Source: Paenarthrobacter nicotinovorans (GTDB lineage: Bacteria > Actinomycetota > Actinomycetes > Actinomycetales > Micrococcaceae). Taken from it: a DNA stretch of 64,000 nucleotides. The notes below the pieces were generated by a model. The model ran no database searches, was not told where the DNA came from, and was given only the letters and a program-made list of their open reading frames with translations. Positions 18,011 through 28,104 of the stretch are shown piece after piece (position 1 is the stretch's first letter; the number at the start of each line of letters is the position of its first letter). The stretch lies in NCBI RefSeq assembly GCF_021919345.1, contig NZ_CP089293.1, forward strand, positions 2,356,001 through 2,420,000, in the 5' to 3' direction. The position numbers and the translations under genes were made by a program.

Positions 18011-18041
18011 TCCGAGCCTTTCGCCGATCCAGCAGTAGAAC

Positions 18042-18530
18042 TCAGACCACTGTATCCGCTGATTTGCGTGCCGCCCGACGCCTGCGGATCACAACTACCC
18101 AGACAACCGCGGCAGCCACCACAACCAAGCCGATGGCCGCTCCAAGCGGCGATGTTGCGGCGACAGCCAGCCATGCCTCAAGCGCTGCGAGCCCAATGGT
18201 CGCATAGAGGAAAGCCCAGATCACCGATCCCGCTATGGCGGCCGGCAGGTAACGCCTCAGTGGCATGCGCGCCACTCCGGCGGCCAGGTTGATGGCCGTC
18301 TGCAGGCCGATGGTCAGGAAAGAAAGAACGACGGCGTAGGGTCCCCATCGCTGTATGAGGGCTTGGGCGCGGGCCGCTTTGGGCCGCTCCAGCGATGCGC
18401 CGAAACGGGTATGGGAAAAGCCGGCAACCGCCCCACGACCAATCCAGTACGTGACATTGACACGGATCATGACGATGGCGAACAGCGCTGCCAAGGCGAC
18501 GCCGAAGGGCAAACTCATGATCTGGTCCAC
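18042..18530 (-). CDS. Small DedA-like (VTT domain) membrane protein
   Basis: 162 residues from GTG 18530 (ATG 18518 is the alternative). At least four hydrophobic helices are visible, with the DedA-type sequence GFSHTRFGASLERPKAARAQALIQRWGPYAVVLSFLTIGLQ, re-entrant loop and Gly-rich AAGVARMPLRRYLPAAIAG. The C-terminus is basic (RRRRAARKS). DedA proteins are thought to move lipid carriers or keep membrane potential. It is shorter than usual DedA (about 200), lacking part of the N-terminus. A 16-base palindrome similar to an iron box ends the gap just upstream. Confidence 0.75.
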   Translation of the reverse strand: MDQIMSLPFGVALAALFAIVMIRVNVTYWIGRGAVAGFSHTRFGASLERPKAARAQALIQRWGPYAVVLSFLTIGLQTAINLAAGVARMPLRRYLPAAIAGSVIWAFLYATIGLAALEAWLAVAATSPLGAAIGLVVVAAAVVWVVVIRRRRAARKSADTVV

Positions 18531-18534
18531 TCGA

Positions 18535-18550
18535 CTTAGGCTACCCTAAG
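18535..18550. promoter_or_regulatory. Iron-box-like (DtxR/IdeR-type) palindrome
   Basis: CTTAGG-CTAC-CCTAAG is an exact inverted repeat with 6-base arms. Aligned with the 19-base DtxR/IdeR consensus it matches 13 of 14 bases of the right part (TTAGGCTAACCTAA). It begins 5 bases before the DedA-like GTG and lies 60 bases before the divergent coiled-coil gene. Regulation by iron is inferred. Confidence 0.5.
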
Positions 18551-18610
18551 CCCGGGCGCTTCGAAGATTCGCTCACGGCAACAGCAGTAACGGAACCCTA
18601 GGATGGATCC

Positions 18611-19591
18611 ATGGATCTCCATGAGGCCGCCCAGGAGCTGTACGCCGTGCTGCCTCGCGACTTCACCTCCGCACGAACGTCGTTGGTGCGCGCGGCCAAA
18701 GAAGACGGTAACAAGGAACTCGCACAAGAGATTGGCCGCCTGCCCAAGCCGGCCGCCGGCGCCTGGGCCATCAACATGCTGGCGGCCCACAGGCCGGAGG
18801 TGATTGACGGCGTCGTGCGTTTCGGCGCATCCCTGCGCGCCGCCCAGGAAGAATCGGATGCCGCGGCGTTCCGCGAACTCAGCCAGCAGCGGCAGGGGCA
18901 ATTGACGTCCGCCGTCCACGCCGCAAAGGATCTTGCCGATGAATTGGGCGCGCCACTGAGCGCGGCCGCGGCATCGGACGTGGAACAAACGCTCAGGGCA
19001 GCCATGGCCGACGCCGGAGCCGCGCGGGCCGTAGGCACGGGGAGACTGGTGCGCGGGCTGAGCGGAAGTGGCTTCGAGTCCGTAGACCTGACGGACGCCG
19101 TCGCAGCGGCCTCTGCGGAGGACATCGCTGGCTCCGGCAGCGCGGCGGGGACCGAAGCAGGGCCGGCCGCGGAGCCAGTCCGGAAGAAAGCAGCTGCTGC
19201 CAAGGAAGCGGCAAACAAGGAAAAGGAACCGAAGGAACAAGCACCCAAGGAACAAGCAACTTCCCTGGCCGATCGCCGCGCGGCAAAACGTCAGGCTGCC
19301 TTGAAGCAGGCCCAGGACGAATTCCAGGCCGCCGACAGGGAGGCACAGGACGCCGAGAAGAAAGCTTCCGAGGCTTGGGAGGCCGTTAACGAACTGGCTC
19401 GCCGCCGCGCGGACGTCGAGGCGGAAATTGCCGAGGTGAAGAAACGCCTGGCGTCGCTGGAAGCCGACCTCATTGGCCTTGCGCGTGATGCGGACTCCGC
19501 GGAGTCCGGCAAGAAGCTCGCAGTCAGGACAGCAACCCAACTCCGACGCAGCGCAGACCAGGCCCAGCGCCGCGTCGACCGGCTTGGCTAG
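18611..19591 (+). CDS. Coiled-coil hypothetical protein
   Basis: 326 residues. No catalytic domain is recognised. Residues about 1-115 form an alpha-helical domain (DLHEAAQELYAVLPRDFTSAR, LPKPAAGAWAINMLAAHRPEV). A low-complexity Ala/Lys/Glu linker with repeated KEPKEQAPKEQA follows near 190-215, then a long coiled coil (about 220-326) rich in Ala, Glu, Arg and Lys. No signal peptide or membrane segment. Similar proteins are common hypotheticals in Arthrobacter. Its last 4 bases overlap the stop of the converging Rieske gene. Confidence 0.7.
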   Translation: MDLHEAAQELYAVLPRDFTSARTSLVRAAKEDGNKELAQEIGRLPKPAAGAWAINMLAAHRPEVIDGVVRFGASLRAAQEESDAAAFRELSQQRQGQLTSAVHAAKDLADELGAPLSAAAASDVEQTLRAAMADAGAARAVGTGRLVRGLSGSGFESVDLTDAVAAASAEDIAGSGSAAGTEAGPAAEPVRKKAAAAKEAANKEKEPKEQAPKEQATSLADRRAAKRQAALKQAQDEFQAADREAQDAEKKASEAWEAVNELARRRADVEAEIAEVKKRLASLEADLIGLARDADSAESGKKLAVRTATQLRRSADQAQRRVDRLG

Positions 19592-21093
19592 TCCTTCGCT
19601 TTCTTGCCCACCGTCTTGTCCAGGTCATGGGTTGCCGGCCCCTCAAGATATGTCCCTTCGGGCGTGAACCTTGAACCGTGAAGCGGGCAGTCCCATGATT
19701 TCTCGGCGTCGTTCCAGGTCAGCAGGCCGCCCAAGTGGGCACAGCTGGCGGAGACCATGCAGACCTTGCCGTCGACGGTGGAAACCGCGGCGGGTTCGCC
19801 TTTGTACAACCCGACGACGCCGGTCCCTTCGGGTGGATGCGTCTCGTCTGTAATTTCGGGGTTCTTCCTGACTTTCGCCTTATCTTCGATCATTCGTTTC
19901 GCGGTACTGGCGTTGAGCCTCACGGCTTGAAAGGCCCCTTGGGGTGACGTCACCCGGTGATGGATGGTGGTGGCCCAGTCGGACTGGCCACCCAGAATGT
20001 CAGAGGTGATGGACAATGCTGCGGCGACGCCGTTGCTCATCCCCCACTTGTTGTAGCCGGTGCCGAAGAAGATCCTTCCGCGCCCCCGGGGCAGCTTGCC
20101 GAAGAACGGCATGAGGTTGGTTGCCTGATAGTCCTGTGCCGACCACCTGTGGGTGACCTCGGCGCCGGGGTAGTGCTGGTTGGCCCATCCCAGCAGGTCA
20201 TCGAGATGCGACTGCGGCGACATCGCGCGGCCCGCAGTGTGGCCGTATCCGCCAACCAGCAGCAACTCGCCGTCAGGAGCGGGATAGGTACGCTGGGACC
20301 GGGTGGGCGCGTCAATGGACAGGTACATCCCTTGGGGTATGTGGCCTGGCATGCGAAGGGCGGCCGCGTAGGAACGGTTGGGTTCCAGCTTGGCGAAGTA
20401 CAGGCCGCGGTCAAGGATGGGCGTTCCCGTGGCCACCACAACAGTGTCGGCCGTAAACGTGCCCCGGCTGGTGGAAACCCCAAGGGGCAGTTCTGAGCCC
20501 ACATTCCGGACCTGCACGCCTTCGACGATCAGGCCACCGTGTTCCCGGATATCAGTGGCGAGGGTCTCCAGGACATCCATGGGGTGGATCTGGGCCTGGT
20601 CTTCCAGCTCCAGCGCCTCCACAACCGGGAACGGCAATCCGGGATCGCGGCTGAAATGGACATCCAAACCCGCGTCCCGCGAAACGGCAGCTTCCTTCCG
20701 GAGCCGCTGGCCGCCGTCGTCCGTGGTGGCGAAGGTGACCGCGGTCCGGCGCTGGAAGGGGACGCCCTGCTGCTCCATGTACTGGGTGAGCCACGCCTGC
20801 CCCGTCTTGTTGGCTTCGACATAGGCCCGGACCACTTTGAGCGGATATTGGCCGCGCAGGGCCGACAACGCCCCACCTTGCAGGAGGCTCACTTTGCCCG
20901 TGGTGTTGCCGGTGGTCACCGCCCCCAAGGTGCGCGCCTCGAAGACCACCACGCGCTGACCGGAACGGGACAACAACAATGCCGCCACCATGCCCGTCAA
21001 CCCGGCACCCACAACTATCGTGTCAAAGTGCTTTTCTTCGGGGACGGCATCGGATGCAAAGCGGGACTCCCTGTCCAACCACAGCGATTTCAT
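19588..21093 (-). CDS. FAD-dependent oxidoreductase with C-terminal Rieske [2Fe-2S] domain
   Basis: 501 residues. The N-terminus has the FAD-binding motif IVVGAGLTGMVAALLLSRSG (from about residue 25), and the body is a DAO-type oxidoreductase. The last 80 residues form a Rieske domain with C451-x-H453 and C469-x2-H472 in SCAHLGGLLTW and WDCPLHGSRF, so both cluster motifs are intact. Proteins of this layout oxidise amines or related compounds and pass electrons through the cluster; the substrate is unknown. It stands alone, convergent with the coiled-coil gene and preceded by the AlkD-like gene on the same strand. Confidence 0.9.
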   Translation of the reverse strand: MKSLWLDRESRFASDAVPEEKHFDTIVVGAGLTGMVAALLLSRSGQRVVVFEARTLGAVTTGNTTGKVSLLQGGALSALRGQYPLKVVRAYVEANKTGQAWLTQYMEQQGVPFQRRTAVTFATTDDGGQRLRKEAAVSRDAGLDVHFSRDPGLPFPVVEALELEDQAQIHPMDVLETLATDIREHGGLIVEGVQVRNVGSELPLGVSTSRGTFTADTVVVATGTPILDRGLYFAKLEPNRSYAAALRMPGHIPQGMYLSIDAPTRSQRTYPAPDGELLLVGGYGHTAGRAMSPQSHLDDLLGWANQHYPGAEVTHRWSAQDYQATNLMPFFGKLPRGRGRIFFGTGYNKWGMSNGVAAALSITSDILGGQSDWATTIHHRVTSPQGAFQAVRLNASTAKRMIEDKAKVRKNPEITDETHPPEGTGVVGLYKGEPAAVSTVDGKVCMVSASCAHLGGLLTWNDAEKSWDCPLHGSRFTPEGTYLEGPATHDLDKTVGKKAKD

Positions 21094-21160
21094 GGATCGA
21101 CCTGCCTCTCAATTCCGCTGGCACGCGGTAGGGAAACGCTAGGCCGGTCTCTGATGCTTA

Positions 21161-21652
21161 TCAAGGGGTGGCAGCACCTGAGGCCAATGCCGCTGCTCGC
21201 CGAAGCTCAGGGTCGGGATCTTCAGCCCAGCGCTCCAGCACGCGTTCAGCGCGTTCCCTTGCCCGGCCTTCCAGCCGTGCCAGCAGCGGACCCACCACAT
21301 CAGTGGCAAGCGGGTTCACCAGCTCCCTGGTGCCGGACTGCCTGATAAAGCCTTCGATCCGGGTGAGGTCTGTGTTAATGAGGACACCTACTTTGCTCTG
21401 CAGCAACACCACCGCGGCCAGACGGCGCTCAAAGACCGGCTGTTCCCACAATTCGGAGCTGAGCGCCGTGATCTCGTCATGGCCGAGGTTCTTGTAACGC
21501 TTCAGCGCATCCCGGATTGTCCCGCGAACGGCCCCCACGGAGGCGCCATACACTTTCAAGGCTTCGCCGAGACGCGCACTGGCCTCTTCTGCCCGCTCCC
21601 ACGTCGATTCCATCTGCAGGGTGTAGTCCACGAATTCGCCAGCTTCACTCAC
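21161..21652 (-). CDS. Short AlkD-like DNA alkylation repair protein (C-terminally truncated)
   Basis: 163 residues with HEAT-like alpha repeats: FERRLAAVVLLQSKVG, RELVNPLATDVVGPLL, DPDPELRRAAALAS. This pattern matches AlkD glycosylases, which remove N3/N7-alkyl purines, but those run about 230 residues; the last three helices are absent, because the next gene begins 67 bases further. The position of the catalytic Asp (LVDSSAPKIVG in AlkD) seems to read LVNPLATDVVG, Asn for Asp. It may be inactive or a HEAT-repeat protein with another job. Confidence 0.6.
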   Translation of the reverse strand: MSEAGEFVDYTLQMESTWERAEEASARLGEALKVYGASVGAVRGTIRDALKRYKNLGHDEITALSSELWEQPVFERRLAAVVLLQSKVGVLINTDLTRIEGFIRQSGTRELVNPLATDVVGPLLARLEGRARERAERVLERWAEDPDPELRRAAALASGAATP

Positions 21653-21712
21653 CCGTCTATTTTGTCAGTGCCCGGTCTTAGCGTGATGACACCAGCAATC
21701 GACAGGAGCAAC

Positions 21713-22801
21713 ATGCCGTCCAAAGAGCTCGCAACCGAGGCCTCGTTTCCAGGCGTGCCGGCTGCGTCCTCCATGCCCGATTGGTACCCCACACTGCTCA
21801 ACACCGTGGCCCGGGAAATCCGGGTGGGCAGGACCCGCGCCCAGGCCGCTGCCAACTCGGAGTTGCTGAACTCGTACTGGAGCATCGGACGCCAGCTCGC
21901 CGAGCGTGAATCCGAGCAAGGCTGGGGAGCAAAGGTGGTCACCCGCTTGTCCGCCGACATCCGCACCAGATTCCCTGAAGCCAAGGGCTTCTCCCCCAGG
22001 AACCTGCGCTACATGAAGAGCTTCGCCCAGGCATGGCCCGACTTTCCAATGTTGCAAGCGCCGCTTGCAACATTGCCCTGGTACCACCAGATCGCCTTGC
22101 TCGAAAAGCTCGACGACGCCGCAACGCGGCTTTGGTACGCAGCGGCGGCTGCCCGGCATGGCTGGTCGCGCAACGTGCTGACGCACCAGATCTCCACCCG
22201 CCTGCACGAGCGGTCAGGGCAAGCGATCACCAACTTCAAGGCCACCATGGTCCCCGCGGACTCGGACCTCGCCCAGCAGGCAACCAAGGACCCCTATGTC
22301 TTTGACTTCCTATCCATGACTGACCGTCACACCGAACGGGACCTGGAGCTGCAGTTGGTGAAGCACGTGGAGAAATTCCTTTTGGAACTGGGCCAGGGTT
22401 TTGCTTTTGTGGGCGAGCAGGTCCGGCTGGAGATTGCCGGCGACGAGTTCTTCGCCGACTTGCTGTTCTACCACCTGAAACTGCGCTGCTACATGGTGAT
22501 CGAGCTGAAGGCCGTGAAGTTGGAGCCCGGCTTCCTCGGCCAGTTGGGTATGTACATGGCAGCGGTGGATGACCTCATGGCACACCCTGACGACAAACCC
22601 ACGATCGGGTTGCTGTTGTGCAAGGAGAAAAACAGCGTCGTGGCCGAGTACGCCTTACGCGGCTTCAGCGCACCTGTGGGCATCGCGGAGTGGCGGACTT
22701 CCCTGGCCGACTCGTTGCCCGAGGAGTTGGTTGCGAGCCTGCCCAGCATTGAGGCCTTGGAAGCCGAGCTGGCAAGTGAGGCTGCCCGGCTACGGGGTTA
22801 G
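21713..22801 (+). CDS. DUF1016 (YhcG-type) PDDEXK nuclease
   Basis: 362 residues from ATG 21713, with GACAGGAG five bases upstream. The N-terminal helical domain contains the family hallmark LNSYWSIGRQLAERESEQGWGAKVV and FSPRNLRYMKSFAQAWPD. The C-terminal nuclease fold has FFADLLFYHLKLRCYMVIELKAVKL, giving the D...E-x-K catalytic set, then PGFLGQLGMYMAAVDD. These proteins are predicted endonucleases often found near restriction or defence loci. Here it is next to a DUF222-HNH gene on the same strand, and divergent from the AlkD-like gene. No methyltransferase is adjacent. Confidence 0.9.
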   Translation: MPSKELATEASFPGVPAASSMPDWYPTLLNTVAREIRVGRTRAQAAANSELLNSYWSIGRQLAERESEQGWGAKVVTRLSADIRTRFPEAKGFSPRNLRYMKSFAQAWPDFPMLQAPLATLPWYHQIALLEKLDDAATRLWYAAAAARHGWSRNVLTHQISTRLHERSGQAITNFKATMVPADSDLAQQATKDPYVFDFLSMTDRHTERDLELQLVKHVEKFLLELGQGFAFVGEQVRLEIAGDEFFADLLFYHLKLRCYMVIELKAVKLEPGFLGQLGMYMAAVDDLMAHPDDKPTIGLLLCKEKNSVVAEYALRGFSAPVGIAEWRTSLADSLPEELVASLPSIEALEAELASEAARLRG

Positions 22802-22844
22802 CCCGTCGGCTAATAATGTCGGTGCCTCCTGTCAAAGTAGGAAC

Positions 22845-24188
22845 ATGGGACGAAAGCCGGAGAGACCAGTGGGTGCAGGAGTCAGCGCCGCGCTGATGCC
22901 GGTTCCGTCTGACCGGGAGTTCCCCGCCGTTCCAGGCTCAGCCACTCCCAGCTCGATAAGCAGGGATCTGATCAACCAACTGCGGGTACTGGAAGACATG
23001 AAGTCGGCCATCTCGGGACTTCAGGCCAAAATCACTGTGGCCTTCGACCTTGCCCAACGCGCTGAGCAGGCTGAGGCCGGAGTCCCGGCTTCCGAGCGTG
23101 GCAAGGGTGTAGGCGCGCAAGTGGCGCTCGCCCGGCGGGAATCCCCAAACCGTGGCTCCCGACTCCTTGGCTTGGCCCGGGCATTGGTCACGGAGATGCC
23201 ACACACCATGGCCGCCGTGGATGCGGGACTGTTGAATGAGTGGAGAGCCACCCTACTCGTCAAGGAGACCGCCTGCTTGTCCGTTGAGGATCGGGCGGCC
23301 GTGGATGAAGAGCTCGCGCCGGATACCGGAACCTTCGAAGGCGCCGGGGACAAGGCCATCATTGCCGCTGCTAAAGCCGCAGCCTATCGCCGTGATCCGC
23401 GTTCGGTAACCCAGCGGGCTGCCGCGAATGAGAGGACCGTGAGTCTGCGGCCGGCACCTGACACGATGACCATCCTGACCGCCCTGCTTCCGGTAGCCCA
23501 AGGCGTCGCAGCCTACGCGGCACTCACGCGGGCCGCCGACTCAGCCCGGTCCCGTCCTGGTGGTGAGCAACGCGGTCGGGGCCAAGTTATGGCCGACACC
23601 CTGGTTGAGCGGATCACCGGTTCATCCGCCGGCTATTCCGGGATTGACCTGCAGCTGGTGATGACAGACCGCACCCTCCTGGCCAACGACTCCGAACCGG
23701 CGCGGCTGACCGGCTATGGGGTTGTCCCCGCCCAGTGGGCCAGAGACCTTGTATCCACAACGAAGACCCTCGGCGATCCCGACAGTGATTTCCATGTTTG
23801 GCTTCGCCGCCTCTACACAGCCCCCGGCACCGGGGAGCTCATCGCCGAGGACTCGAGGTCCCGCTTCTTTCCGCAGGGAATGCGCCGCTTCATAGAGGTT
23901 CGTGACAACCTGTGCCGGACACCGTACTGCGACGCGCCCATTCGGCACATCGACCACATAGTCCCCTGGCGTCGTGGCGGATCCACCTCGTTGGACAACG
24001 GCGCCGGACTTTGCGAAGCCTGCAACCACACTAAAGAAAACCCGGGTTGGAGCAGCAAAACAGAGCCGGGCCGGAACGACACCGACTCCGTCCATACCTT
24101 GGAAGTCCGGACGCCCACCGGGCATAGCTACCGTTCCCAGGCTCCTCCCTTGCCGGGCCACCTGCGTGTCACGGCAGGTGGCACCTGA
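22845..24188 (+). CDS. DUF222/HNH endonuclease-like protein
   Basis: 447 residues from ATG 22845 preceded by GTAGGAA. The N-terminal 300 residues form the DUF222 domain common in actinobacteria (many copies per genome). The C-terminal HNH domain has CRTPYCDAPIRHIDHIVPW and GGSTSLDNGAGLCEACNHTK: paired Cys ligands for a structural zinc, the HIDH catalytic His, Asn and His. Its biological role is unsettled; such genes are scattered and may be homing-type or host-beneficial nucleases. It starts 43 bases after the DUF1016 gene and converges on fbpC. Confidence 0.88.
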   Translation: MGRKPERPVGAGVSAALMPVPSDREFPAVPGSATPSSISRDLINQLRVLEDMKSAISGLQAKITVAFDLAQRAEQAEAGVPASERGKGVGAQVALARRESPNRGSRLLGLARALVTEMPHTMAAVDAGLLNEWRATLLVKETACLSVEDRAAVDEELAPDTGTFEGAGDKAIIAAAKAAAYRRDPRSVTQRAAANERTVSLRPAPDTMTILTALLPVAQGVAAYAALTRAADSARSRPGGEQRGRGQVMADTLVERITGSSAGYSGIDLQLVMTDRTLLANDSEPARLTGYGVVPAQWARDLVSTTKTLGDPDSDFHVWLRRLYTAPGTGELIAEDSRSRFFPQGMRRFIEVRDNLCRTPYCDAPIRHIDHIVPWRRGGSTSLDNGAGLCEACNHTKENPGWSSKTEPGRNDTDSVHTLEVRTPTGHSYRSQAPPLPGHLRVTAGGT

Positions 24189-24193
24189 GCTGG

Positions 24194-25360
24194 CTACTCC
24201 CCTACAGGGAAAGCCACTCCTTCACCCACCACACGGAGGCAAAGTTCCGTGCCCGGCCTGGTGATCGACGCGTTCCAGTGCCGGATGGTAATGATCTCGC
24301 CACCGCCCGGGTAGCGATGGCTTTGGCCCTGCCCGGCCCCATCCAGGGCCGTGTAAGCGCCCAGCTTGATTCGCACCGTTGTTTCGGGGCCGAAGTAGTC
24401 GGTATCGACCACAACGCCACGGATCGGGCCATCCGGGGCAATCCGGATTTGTTCCGGGCGCAGCATGAGCTGGACCTTCCCCTGGGCCGGTGGTCGCCGG
24501 ACGGCAATGCCACCGAGGGAACACGTCGCCAGGGAGCCCTCCATCCAAGCGTCGAGAATGACTGCTTCGCCCAGGAATTCTGCCGTGGCCCGGTCTGCCG
24601 GACGGGTGTACACCACGAAGGGGTTGCCGATCTGGGCCAGCCGCCCGCCACGCATGATGGCCACTTGGTCGGCGAAGGACAAGGCCTCGGCCTGATCGTG
24701 GGTGACCAGGATGGTGGTCACCCCTGCGGCGTTGAGAACTTTCGCCACGGCACGGCGGGTGGCCACCCTCAGGCCTGCGTCGAGGGCCGAGAAGGGCTCG
24801 TCCAGGAGCATCAGTTCCGGTTCGCGTGCCAGCGCACGGGCCAAGGCGACGCGTTGCTGTTGCCCGCCGGAGAGCTGATGCGGACGTCGCTTTGCCATGG
24901 CGGGGTCCAAGGAGACCATGTCCAACAGTTCTTCCACACGGGCCCGCACAGCCCGGCGGCCGCCGTCGAGCTTGCCGGCATCCAAACCGAAGGCGACGTT
25001 CTGTCCAACGGTCAGGTGCGGGAACAGTGCACCGTCCTGGGCAACGTACCCGACGTGGCGTTTATGCGCCGGGACCTTGACTCCTTCTCCCGCCACGGGA
25101 AGGCCGTTCAAGCTGATGGAACCGGTGTTCGGATGTTCGAAGCCCGCGATGAGCCGAAGCAACGTGGTTTTACCGGAGCCGGACGGGCCAACGATGGCGG
25201 TGGTCCCGCCGCGGGCGACCGAGAGGTTCACTCCTTTAAGGACAGCCTGGGAACCGAAATTCTTGGTGACCTCGGAAATGTCCAGGTGTGAGTTCGTGGT
25301 CGGGGCCACGGAGGGTGCCACCCGGGGCGACGGAAGTCGGGAAGGGGCTTGTTCTGTCAC
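24194..25360 (-). CDS. fbpC: Ferric iron ABC transporter ATP-binding protein
   Basis: 388 residues. The ABC cassette shows the Walker [10 protein letters not shown] near 57, the signature [15 protein letters not shown] and Walker [11 protein letters not shown], with a C-terminal TOBE-type domain beyond 260. It powers FbpB-mediated uptake of Fe3+. The start GTG overlaps the fbpB stop by 4 bases (GTGA), so the two are coupled. It is the last gene of the iron-box-controlled fbpABC operon and converges with the HNH gene 5 bases away. Confidence 0.93.
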   Translation of the reverse strand: MTEQAPSRLPSPRVAPSVAPTTNSHLDISEVTKNFGSQAVLKGVNLSVARGGTTAIVGPSGSGKTTLLRLIAGFEHPNTGSISLNGLPVAGEGVKVPAHKRHVGYVAQDGALFPHLTVGQNVAFGLDAGKLDGGRRAVRARVEELLDMVSLDPAMAKRRPHQLSGGQQQRVALARALAREPELMLLDEPFSALDAGLRVATRRAVAKVLNAAGVTTILVTHDQAEALSFADQVAIMRGGRLAQIGNPFVVYTRPADRATAEFLGEAVILDAWMEGSLATCSLGGIAVRRPPAQGKVQLMLRPEQIRIAPDGPIRGVVVDTDYFGPETTVRIKLGAYTALDGAGQGQSHRYPGGGEIITIRHWNASITRPGTELCLRVVGEGVAFPVGE

Positions 25361-26955
25361 TGTCCGGCTACTTTCTTGGACTGTTGGAAAAGCAGGTACG
25401 TCATGGGAGCCGAGAGCAGGATCATCAGCAAGGCATAGGGAGCTGCCCCGGTGTAGTCGATCTCGCTGCTTTTGCTCCAGAATTCGGTGGCTAGGGTCCG
25501 TGTACCGTTGGGCGCCAGGAGCAGCGTGGCCGTCAGTTCATTGACAATGGCCAGGAATACCAGGGCCGCTCCCCCGGCCGCGGCCGGGGCCGTGAGCCGC
25601 AGCGTCACCTTGAAGAACGACACCAAGGGGGCCTTGCCCAGGGATTGCGCAGCTTCGTCGAGTTCCTTGGGAGCCTGCGCGAGGCCGGAGCGCAGGTTGA
25701 CCAACGCCCGGGGAAGGAACAGCAACACGTAGGCCGCAACGAGGACTCCTGCCGTCTGGTAGACACCTGGCACCACCCGGATGCTGACGGTCACAAAGGC
25801 AAGGCCAACGACAATTCCCGGAAGGGAACTGGTGACGTAGTTGGAGAGTTCAAGCAGCTTGCTGAACCAGCTGGGGTGCCGGACAGCCAGATAAGCCATG
25901 GGGAAGGCAACCACAGTGGTCACAGCCGCTCCAACAGCCCCGTACAGGAGGGTCTGAAGAAGTGCCGGAAGGAATTCCTCCGCCTCCCAGACCTCGGCGC
26001 CTCCGGCCATCACCCACTTCAGGACAAACCAGAGCGGCAAACCGAATGCCAGCGCAGTGAGCGCCAAGAGGCTCAGTTGGGCCGGCAGCTGGTAACCACC
26101 CAGCGGCAGCTGCGTGGTCTTGCCTTGGGCACCCGATCCGATGCGTGCATAGCGCGCCGTTCCGCGGCTCTTCACTTCAGCAAGGAGCAGGAACAGGCAG
26201 AGCACCACCAGGACGCTGGCCAGCATGTTGCCGGCGGCACCGTTGAACGTCGACTGGAACTGGACCATGATCGCCGTCGTAAAGGTGTCGAAGCGGATCA
26301 TGGCGAAGGCGCCGTACTCGGCCAGGAGGTGCAGTCCAACGAGCAGGGCCCCGCCCGTCATGGCAATGCGGAGCTGGGGCACGACCACCCGGAAGAACAC
26401 TGCCCACGGGCCCAGCCCAAGGGAGGCGGCGGATTGCTCGATGGCCGGGTCCAGGCGGCCAAGCGTGGCAGCGGCGGGTATGTACACCAGCGGGAAGTAG
26501 GAAAGGGTCGCTATCAGCACCCCGGACCACAGCCCCTCAAGGGACGGCACGGCCGAAACCCAGGCGTAGCTGTTGACGAATGCAGGGATAGCCAACGGGG
26601 CAGCCAATGCAACGGCCCACCAGCGGCGCCCCCGGAGCGTTGTCCGCTCCACCAGCCACGCACCACCGACCCCCAGCAGCAAGCACAGCGGGATGGTGAT
26701 GACGGTCAGCAGGATCGTGTTGAGCAGCAGCTCACCCACGCGCGGGCGGACGATGAGCTCGACGGCGGTGTCCCAGCCGGTCGCGACGGTCATGTAGACG
26801 ACGTAGCCCAGCGGAAGAAGCGAAAACAGGGCTATCAGCACTGCCAGGATGGACACGGTGGAAACGCCGAAAGGCGGGCGAGGGCGTTTGCCCTTGCCCG
26901 CCGTCGTCGTGCTTTCCGTTCCTTGTGGTCGGGAAGCCGGGAGGTCGGTGATCAC
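25357..26955 (-). CDS. fbpB: Ferric iron ABC transporter permease
   Basis: 532 residues, a fused double permease with two sets of about six membrane helices and two EAA-type cytoplasmic loops ([20 protein letters not shown] near 190 and [20 protein letters not shown] near 435). This is the layout of FbpB/SfuB in iron importers. The GTG start at 26955 follows the fbpA stop by 4 bases. Acts in the cytoplasmic membrane with FbpA and FbpC. Confidence 0.93.
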   Translation of the reverse strand: MITDLPASRPQGTESTTTAGKGKRPRPPFGVSTVSILAVLIALFSLLPLGYVVYMTVATGWDTAVELIVRPRVGELLLNTILLTVITIPLCLLLGVGGAWLVERTTLRGRRWWAVALAAPLAIPAFVNSYAWVSAVPSLEGLWSGVLIATLSYFPLVYIPAAATLGRLDPAIEQSAASLGLGPWAVFFRVVVPQLRIAMTGGALLVGLHLLAEYGAFAMIRFDTFTTAIMVQFQSTFNGAAGNMLASVLVVLCLFLLLAEVKSRGTARYARIGSGAQGKTTQLPLGGYQLPAQLSLLALTALAFGLPLWFVLKWVMAGGAEVWEAEEFLPALLQTLLYGAVGAAVTTVVAFPMAYLAVRHPSWFSKLLELSNYVTSSLPGIVVGLAFVTVSIRVVPGVYQTAGVLVAAYVLLFLPRALVNLRSGLAQAPKELDEAAQSLGKAPLVSFFKVTLRLTAPAAAGGAALVFLAIVNELTATLLLAPNGTRTLATEFWSKSSEIDYTGAAPYALLMILLSAPMTYLLFQQSKKVAGQ

Positions 26956-26959
26956 AGAA

Positions 26960-28018
26960 CTAGAGGAGCCCTGCCTTGGTCATCAGCTCGGTGACCTTGG
27001 CGGAGTTCAGCTTGGCCGGGTCCACGGTGGGAGCCTGCAGGTCCTTGATCGGGACGAGCTTGGCGTTGGCATCCACCTGAGAGGCGATGGCGTATTCGAA
27101 GGACGTGCCGTTCTTCAGGACTTCCTGGCCTTGCTTGCCGGTGATGAACTTCAGGAATGCCTGGGCAGCGGCCGCGTTCTTGGCGGACTTGAGGACGCCG
27201 CCACCGGAGACGGAAAGGAAAGCTCCCGGGTCCTGGTTCTTGAAGAAGTACGGGGTGACGTTCTTTGAGTTTTCGCCGGTCTTGGCTTGGTCGCCGTAGT
27301 AGTAATAGTGGTAGATCAGCGCGGCGTCGACTTCACCGGCATTGACTGCCTTCATGGCCGTGCTGTTGCCCTTGTAGGCCTTGAAGTTTTCCTTCATGCC
27401 CTTGAGCCATTCCTCGGTTGCTGCTTCGCCCTTGAGCTCAAGCAGCGCGGCAACAATAGCCTGGAAGTCGGCGCCGGACGGCGACGCTGCCCACTTGCCC
27501 TTCCACTCCGGCTTGGCCAAATCGAGCATCGACTTGGGCAGCTGGTCGTCGCTGATCTTGTTCTTGTCGTACACCAGGACGGTGGAGCGGGCAGCGATGC
27601 CGGTCCACTTGCCGGTGGACGGACGGAATTCAGCGGGAACCTGGTCAAGGGTTGCCTTGTCCACGTCGGCGAAAAGCCCTGCGTTCTCTACCTGCGCCAT
27701 TGCCGGAGAGTTCTCAGTCAGGAAGACGTCAGCCGGGGAAGCCTGGCCTTCCTGGACGATCTGGTTGGACAATTCCGTGTCCGAGCCCTGTCGGATGGTG
27801 ACCTTAACGCCGGTCTCCTTGGTGAAGGCATCCACCCATTCCTTGGTCAGGGTGTCGTGCTGGGCGTTGTAGACGGTGATTTCACCGGAGACTGTGCCTC
27901 CGGAGGCGGAACCGGAAGAAGCGGGGGCACTGCCGGCGTTGGAGCCGCAGGCGCTGAGGCCAAGTGCTGCGGTTGCCGCGAGGGCGATTCCGGCCAGCGC
28001 TTTCTTGGGGATGTTCAT
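26960..28018 (-). CDS. fbpA: Ferric iron ABC transporter substrate-binding lipoprotein
   Basis: 352 residues from ATG 28018. A longer reading exists but ATG 28018 gives a proper lipoprotein signal ([20 protein letters not shown]) ending in the lipobox LSAC. The mature protein carries a Ser/Gly-rich linker then the family segments [19 protein letters not shown] and [15 protein letters not shown], where the Tyr cluster is the iron-binding site of FbpA-type proteins. It binds Fe3+ outside the membrane and delivers it to FbpBC. An excellent iron box lies 87-105 bases upstream. Confidence 0.94.
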   Translation of the reverse strand: MNIPKKALAGIALAATAALGLSACGSNAGSAPASSGSASGGTVSGEITVYNAQHDTLTKEWVDAFTKETGVKVTIRQGSDTELSNQIVQEGQASPADVFLTENSPAMAQVENAGLFADVDKATLDQVPAEFRPSTGKWTGIAARSTVLVYDKNKISDDQLPKSMLDLAKPEWKGKWAASPSGADFQAIVAALLELKGEAATEEWLKGMKENFKAYKGNSTAMKAVNAGEVDAALIYHYYYYGDQAKTGENSKNVTPYFFKNQDPGAFLSVSGGGVLKSAKNAAAAQAFLKFITGKQGQEVLKNGTSFEYAIASQVDANAKLVPIKDLQAPTVDPAKLNSAKVTELMTKAGLL

Positions 28019-28104
28019 TGGGGGACTTCTTTCTGCGAACAAAAACTCTTGGGGGACCTTCATCCGTGCAGGCCTGAGTGTTGGGAAGGCGCGCTTCTGT
28101 AAGA

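Noticed and set aside
21479..21712. Upstream extension of the DUF1016 frame
   Set aside because: It overlaps the AlkD-like gene on the other strand; ATG 21713 has a good ribosome site.
24278..26994. Long plus-strand frames opposite fbpC and fbpB
   Set aside because: Antisense shadows; the minus-strand genes have ABC motifs and membrane helices.
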